Below are positions 18,063 to 21,878 of a stretch of 21,878 bases of DNA, piece after piece; the first letter of the stretch is position 1; each line of letters opens with the position of its first letter. A program made the position numbers and the translations under genes. The DNA comes from a virus, in IMG/VR virus record IMGVR_UViG_3300005536_000018, positions 1 to 21,878 of that record; one strand, 5' to 3'. Below the pieces are notes generated by a model that had not been told where the DNA came from, made no database searches, and saw nothing but the letters and a program-made list of their open reading frames with translations.

Positions 18063-20357
18063 ATGGGCTTCCTGGACGCGCTCAATAAACTCACCGGCGG
18101 CGGCCCGGCCGACGACGACACCCCGACGCCGGTGGTGATGTCGGACGACGACGCCGCGCTGCTCGAGGAAATCCTCGCCGACTACAACTACGACGTCGAC
18201 AACTGGGCGCCGATCCGCGCCGAGGCCGATATCGATGTGAGCTACGCGGCCAACGACACCTGGACAAAAGAGGACGAAGCGGCGCGCGCCGGGCGCCCGA
18301 TGCTCAACCTCGATCAGCTCAGTCAGTACCGGAACCAGGTCGAGAACACCGTCCGCCAGAACAAGCGCGGCGTGAAAGTCTCGCAGGCCGGCGGCGGGGC
18401 GACGGAGAAGACCGCGGAGCTGCGGGCCAACCGCATCCGCGAGATCGAATACCAGTCGCACGCGCAGGAAGCCTACTCGCAGGCCTTCAGCGATTGCCTG
18501 ACGCGCGGCTACGGCTTCGCGCGCATCGTCGCCGAGTACGAAGACGAAGAGAGCGACAACCAGGTCTTTCGCACGAAGAGCATTCCTGATCCGAACTCGG
18601 TGATCCCTGACTCCGACGCGCAGTCGACCTCCGGCCGCGACTGGCGCCGCTGCGTGTTCGTCGACACCGTCTCGATCGCGCAATTCAAACGCGACTGGCC
18701 GACGGCGCGGGTCCAGAGCTTCGACGCGGCGAGTGTCGCGCATCTGCCGCGGTGGTTCGGCAAAGAGGGGCGCGTGCAGATCGCCGAGGTCTGGCGGCTC
18801 ACCGAAACGCCCAACCCGCGCGGCCGGGGCAAGCCGACGCGCGAGGTCTGCCAGTACGTCACCAACGGCCTCGAGTTTCTGGTCAAGCCCGGGATGCCGA
18901 AGAAGACCGTCTGGAAGGGCAAGTACATCCCGTTCGGCGCGTGTCTGGGCCGCATCATCTACCGCGGCACGACGACCGGCGACAGCCAGAAGCTGATCCT
19001 CTCCTATATCCGGTTTGCGCGCGACAGCGCGAAGGGCTTCAACTGGACGTGGTCGACGATCCTGGAAAAGATCGCGCTGCCGGTGAAGGCCTCGCTCATG
19101 GGCTTCAAGGGCCAGGTCGACAACGACATTCTCGCGCTCGTGGAACGCTCGACCAAGGAACACGTGCCGTGGATCGGGTTCAACGCCATGACCGATGCGA
19201 CCGGCCAACAGGTGTTGCCGTTGCCGCAGTACGGCTCGCGCGAAGCGGACATCCAGGCGGACATGGCGGCGGCCGAGGGCTTCCAGCGCAACATTCAGAA
19301 CTCGCTCGGCCACTTCAATGCGACCGACGCGCGCATGGGACATACGAAGGTCACCAGCGGCGTCGCGCTCCAGGAGCTGAAGCGCAGCGGGGACCTCGGG
19401 AGCTACGACTACCTCGATCACTACGACGACTTCCAGAAGTTCATGGGCGAGCAGTACGACGATCTGCTCAGCGCCTACGACGACACGGACAAAGAGGTCG
19501 CGCTGCGCCTGCCCGACAACACGACGAAGATGCAGCGCATCAACCATATGACCGGCCGCGCGCCGGACGGGTCGCCCGCGTATGCGCCCGACGATCTGCG
19601 CATGGATCAGGGCCGGCACACCATCACGATTTCCACGGGCCCGAGCTTCGACAGTCAGCGCGAAGCCGGGAAGGAAGCCGCGATGAACCTCCTGCAGAAT
19701 CCGCAGGCGTTCCCGATCATCGCGTCCGACGCGGTGAAACTCATGGACCTGGGCCCCATCGGCGATCAGATGGCCGAAGATCTCGAGTTCCTCCAGCCGC
19801 CCGTGATGCAGCAGGCGCGGCAGCAGAAAGCCGGCGGGGAGGGGGCGCCCGATCCCCGGCAACTGCAGCAGGAGAACAGCCAGATCAAGCAGCAGCTCCA
19901 GCACGCCGAGCAGACGATGCAGCAGATGCAGGGCGAGCTCCAGGGCAAGCAGGCGGAAATCGCGTCGAAGGAAAAGATCGCCGGGCTGCAGATCGCCAGC
20001 GCGGAGCGCATCGCCGACGTCGAGTCGCGGCGGCGCGCGGAGACGGCGATTACCGTCGCCGAGATCAACTCGAAGGCGAAGGACGCAGCGCTGTTCATGG
20101 AAGAGCGCGGGCGCATCGGCGTCCAGATCGCGGACCAGGCGGCCCAGGCCTCCGACCACCTGCACGAACACGTGCAGGCCGACTTGGCACGACAGGCCGC
20201 GGCCGAGCAGGCGCAACAGGCGCAGCAGCATCAGATGGGCATGGCGGCGGCCGGCGCCGGCGCCGCGGCCGACGCGCAACAGGCGGGGCACGAACAGACG
20301 CTCGCCCAAGGGCAGCAGGCCGCGGATCTCGCGCCGCAGCCGACCGGTGAAGAGTAA
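18063..20357 (+). CDS. portal protein, P22-type
   Basis: A 764-residue protein starting directly after the previous TAA. Early segments match the P22 portal pattern: NWAPIRAEADIDVSYAANDT, GRPMLNLDQLSQYRNQVENT, VRQNKRGVKVSQ, and AYSQAFSDCLTRGYGFARI. A stem and wing follow (about 150-450), with YDYLDHYDDFQKFMGEQYDD near the crown-linking region. Residues about 585-745 are very rich in Gln and Ala (QQENSQIKQQLQHAEQTMQQ), consistent with the C-terminal helical barrel. Twelve copies would form the DNA channel at one head vertex, bound by TerL. The chain is slightly longer than the P22 portal (725 residues). The long, repetitive Gln-rich end is a notable feature. Confidence 0.92.
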   Translation: MGFLDALNKLTGGGPADDDTPTPVVMSDDDAALLEEILADYNYDVDNWAPIRAEADIDVSYAANDTWTKEDEAARAGRPMLNLDQLSQYRNQVENTVRQNKRGVKVSQAGGGATEKTAELRANRIREIEYQSHAQEAYSQAFSDCLTRGYGFARIVAEYEDEESDNQVFRTKSIPDPNSVIPDSDAQSTSGRDWRRCVFVDTVSIAQFKRDWPTARVQSFDAASVAHLPRWFGKEGRVQIAEVWRLTETPNPRGRGKPTREVCQYVTNGLEFLVKPGMPKKTVWKGKYIPFGACLGRIIYRGTTTGDSQKLILSYIRFARDSAKGFNWTWSTILEKIALPVKASLMGFKGQVDNDILALVERSTKEHVPWIGFNAMTDATGQQVLPLPQYGSREADIQADMAAAEGFQRNIQNSLGHFNATDARMGHTKVTSGVALQELKRSGDLGSYDYLDHYDDFQKFMGEQYDDLLSAYDDTDKEVALRLPDNTTKMQRINHMTGRAPDGSPAYAPDDLRMDQGRHTITISTGPSFDSQREAGKEAAMNLLQNPQAFPIIASDAVKLMDLGPIGDQMAEDLEFLQPPVMQQARQQKAGGEGAPDPRQLQQENSQIKQQLQHAEQTMQQMQGELQGKQAEIASKEKIAGLQIASAERIADVESRRRAETAITVAEINSKAKDAALFMEERGRIGVQIADQAAQASDHLHEHVQADLARQAAAEQAQQAQQHQMGMAAAGAGAAADAQQAGHEQTLAQGQQAADLAPQPTGEE

Positions 20358-20567
20358 ATGGTCGAACTGACAATCCGCGCGGATGATCACGGGCAGATCA
20401 CGGTCAGCGGCCCGATCGACAACAAGGCGCTCGCCTACGGTCTGCTCGCGGTGGCGCAGGACGTCGTGCGCGACTTTCATCAGCAGCAGGCGCAGAAGAT
20501 GGCACGGGTGCAGCTGGCGCAGCCGGTGTTGACGACCGCGCCGCCGACGGTCAGGAAGATCTTTTGA
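20358..20567 (+). CDS. unknown protein, 69 aa
   Basis: Starts directly after the portal TAA. It reads MVELTIRADDHGQITVSGPI, then a helix ALAYGLLAVAQDVVRDFHQQ and a basic end (PPTVRKIF). A small alpha/beta domain. No family was recognised. Its stop overlaps the next start (TTGA). It may be a head-associated accessory by position. Confidence 0.65.
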   Translation: MVELTIRADDHGQITVSGPIDNKALAYGLLAVAQDVVRDFHQQQAQKMARVQLAQPVLTTAPPTVRKIF

Positions 20568-20791
20568 CGCGCAGGGTCAGGACGGGTTGTCCTCCGCAGC
20601 GACCGACGGGGGTGCTGAGTCGGACGGCGACGACAGCGGGGTTTACCGTGCATCGGTTCGCATGGCGCGGCCTCTGGTGCTGGCGGGTCTTTCGCGGGAC
20701 GACGCTGATCGCGAAGGGCGCGCACGCACAACCGTACGACGCGACCGAGCGCGACGTCCGCGCGCTGTTTCCGCAGTGGGTCACGCGATGA
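20564..20791 (+). CDS. unknown protein, up to 75 aa
   Basis: TTG 20564 overlaps the previous TGA and has CAGGAAG about 6 bases upstream. An alternative is GTG 20648, giving a 47-residue core (VHRFAWRGLWCWRVFRGTTL, then YDATERDVRALFPQWVTR). The core resembles a small beta-helix unit rich in Trp and Arg. The first 28 residues are low-complexity. The end overlaps the next gene by ATGA. Confidence 0.5.
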   Translation: MTRRVRTGCPPQRPTGVLSRTATTAGFTVHRFAWRGLWCWRVFRGTTLIAKGAHAQPYDATERDVRALFPQWVTR

Positions 20792-20997
20792 ACGTGACGC
20801 ACATCCGGCACTGGGGCGCGGATATCGCCGTGATTCAGGATCGCACCGTCGCGGTGATCGTTCGCTGTCAGCTCTGCTTTGACACGATGGTGGAGACCGA
20901 CACGTGGCGCACGCGCATCTGTCGGAAGTGTTACGCCGAGCGGCGGCAAGCGCCCGCGATCCCCGCGTCCGACGACGCGGTAGCTAAGGGCGCCTGA
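20788..20997 (+). CDS. zinc-ribbon protein, 69 aa
   Basis: ATG 20788 overlaps the previous stop (ATGA). MNVTHIRHWGADIAVIQDRT is a beta-hairpin start. CQLC and CRKC in VRCQLCFDTMVE and TRICRKCYAE form a zinc ribbon, with a short disordered tail ASDDAVAKGA. The last codons lie inside block 1 of repeat element B, so the tail is dictated by the repeat. The function is unknown. Confidence 0.65.
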   Translation: MNVTHIRHWGADIAVIQDRTVAVIVRCQLCFDTMVETDTWRTRICRKCYAERRQAPAIPASDDAVAKGA

Positions 20998-21100
20998 GTA
21001 CTGTGAATCGACCACGCGCGAGAAATGATCGTCGTCGTCGGTCCGACGTCGTTCGTGTGACTTCGATAGAGTGATCAGTTGAGGGTGCGAGCCTCGTCCT
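20975..21100 (+). repeat. three-block repeat element, copy B
   Basis: Block 1 (20975-20991) covers the end of the zinc-ribbon gene, block 2 is at 20998-21020 and block 3 at 21065-21100 (GATAG, AGTGATC, GTTGAG, GCCTCGTCC). Blocks 1 and 2 are identical to element A. Block 3 is similar with indels. A short palindrome, CGTCGG-T-CCGACG, lies at 21036-21048. Confidence 0.7.
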
Positions 21101-21292
21101 AAATACGATTTGCGCGTCTGGCTAGAGCCTGCAGCTCGAACCGTCCCTTAATCCAGGACCGCCAGCGTACAAGGGATCACACGACGGATGGCGTGCCGGA
21201 CATTCTCCCCGGCGTGCACGCGCCATTTGTCGTTGTCGGTCCCCCGGAGACTGGATGGTTGCGCGACGGATTGACGCGCCGCGGATGGTTCC
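20998..21292. other. 295-base spacer before the scaffold gene
   Basis: Contains blocks 2 and 3 of repeat element B (above). No plus-strand gene was found. A TTGAGG (21079-21084) with TACGAT (21104-21109) is a weak promoter-like pair (spacing 19). A minus-strand frame running through 21148-21250 looks protein-like in places (WRVHAGENVRHAIRRVI), but it is open only because it runs antisense to the scaffold gene. Confidence 0.45.
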
Positions 21293-21878
21293 GTGCTCGA
21301 TCCGTCGCCGATCGCTGACGCCAGCCCCGCCGTCTCGTCCCCGGCCCCCGAGTCGTCGTCCGGCCCAGCCGATTCGCTCGACAACTTGAGCGCGTCGGAT
21401 CTGCACGCCTGGCGCATGACCGGCGCGATGCCCGACCCGACCAACGTTCCGGCGTCGACCGCGGGCACGCCACCCGCCGAGCCTGTCGAGCAGGCCGTCT
21501 CAACGGAGACGGAAGTTGAGGCCGCCTCGGAACCGGCCACCGCGACCGACGATCCGCCGCTGAAGGCGAAAACCCAAGCGCGGATCGATGAACTGCTCGC
21601 GGAACGCGCGCGCGAACGGGAGCGCGCCGATCGCGCCGAGCAGCGCAATCGCGAATACGAACGCACGCACCAGCCGACTCCCGACGCCCGACCTGCGGCC
21701 TCGTCCGCCGCCCCGGCTGCCGCCTCGACCCTCGTCAAACCCGACCCGGAGGCTTACGCCTACGGCACGGCCGATCCCGGCTACCTCGAAGCGCTGACGG
21801 ACTACAAGGTCGCCGCGACCTTGGCCGCGGAACGCGCGACGTGGGAGCAGGGGCAAGCCGCGGCCCGCCAGCGGGACG
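21293..21878 (+). CDS. scaffold-like protein, 3' partial
   Basis: The frame opens after an in-frame TGA at 21272-21274, with GTG 21293 as the first start. It runs off the right edge, so at least 195 residues are visible. The first 70 residues are acidic and Pro/Ala/Ser-rich (MLDPSPIADASPAVSSPAPE). SASDLHAWRMTGAMPDP follows. The centre is a charged helix (KTQARIDELLAERARERERA, DRAEQRNREYERTH) typical of scaffolding proteins, then GTADPGYLEALTDYKVAATL. Position immediately downstream of the portal and small genes, where a P22-like genome has scaffold then coat, supports the call. No ribosome site stronger than GGATGG was seen. Confidence 0.65.
   Translation, partial: MLDPSPIADASPAVSSPAPESSSGPADSLDNLSASDLHAWRMTGAMPDPTNVPASTAGTPPAEPVEQAVSTETEVEAASEPATATDDPPLKAKTQARIDELLAERARERERADRAEQRNREYERTHQPTPDARPAASSAAPAAASTLVKPDPEAYAYGTADPGYLEALTDYKVAATLAAERATWEQGQAAARQRD

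Noticed and set aside
17973-20480. Very long minus-strand open frame (835 aa) over the portal gene
   Set aside because: It is antisense to a clear portal protein. GC-rich coding DNA often leaves the opposite strand open. Its sequence is low-complexity Arg/Leu/Val with no domain.
21115-21150. tRNA-like GGTTCGAG on the minus strand
   Set aside because: No T-stem, anticodon arm or acceptor stem can be formed around it.
21148-21250. Minus-strand fragment reading WRVHAGENVRHAIRRVI
   Set aside because: The frame is open only as antisense of the scaffold gene and has no start or ribosome site of its own. Left as uncertain.
1-21878. CRISPR array, integrase, insertion sequence, attachment site pair
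   Set aside because: No regularly spaced repeats, no tyrosine or serine recombinase motifs and no transposase were found. The repeat elements A/B are too internal to be att sites of this element.

Overview
The window is a GC-rich stretch of a tailed double-stranded DNA bacteriophage or prophage (Caudoviricetes). Evidence is a large terminase (15710-17188), a P22-type portal (18063-20357), the start of a scaffold-like protein (21293 to the right edge) and a lysis-type transglycosylase (14007-14456), all in one direction. The portal type and the lysis-then-terminase-then-portal order suggest a lambdoid, P22-like genome with podovirus-type head genes. The host is not identifiable. The base composition and a parS-like palindrome point to a GC-rich bacterium. 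No integrase, tRNA, CRISPR array or insertion sequence was seen. Genes are very tightly packed: most adjacent starts and stops overlap by 1-4 bases (ATGA, GTGA, TGATG).

Layout. Positions 1-998 hold the 3' part of a PD-(D/E)XK nuclease, a 45-residue protein and an HNH endonuclease. A minus-strand gene (1140-1469) faces away from an XRE-type regulator (1724-1945) that has a clear sigma70-like promoter. Positions 1953-3751 carry small regulators and unknowns, including a 28-residue membrane peptide and a hairpin that shows its Shine-Dalgarno in the loop. Positions 3752-6671 form the replication module: a structured leader, a winged-helix initiator with palindromic repeats inside its own gene (candidate origin, lambda O style), a DnaC-type helicase loader and a J-domain protein. 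Positions 6668-11234 are accessory genes: a zinc-knuckle protein of a widespread phage family, two multi-domain proteins built from excisionase-like HTH units (one fused to an HNH-like domain), a second HNH enzyme and short unknowns.

Positions 11231-12960 are a five-gene block on the minus strand, led by an excisionase-like HTH gene and ending tail-to-tail with the plus-strand block. A divergent spacer (12961-13142) opens the late region: two small proteins, a membrane-anchored protein, the transglycosylase, a secreted protein, a zinc-type small protein, small and large terminase, three small proteins, the portal, three more small proteins and the scaffold.

The most unusual signals are repeats that ordinary annotation would miss. 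(1) A segment of about 65 bp occurs three times (7735-7801, 13507-13570, 17452-17516), always in the same reading frame at a gene's 3' end and always just before an overlapping start codon, so three unrelated proteins share one C-terminal peptide. (2) Two spacers 18 kb apart (2978-3154 and 20975-21100) share three ordered blocks, including identical 17-base and 23-base segments. (3) A 203-bp candidate origin lies in the initiator linker. (4) A parS-core palindrome is followed by GTCGGAC repeats. (5) There is a 21-bp out-of-frame repeat and a gene remnant next to the late genes, which suggests recent patchwork recombination.
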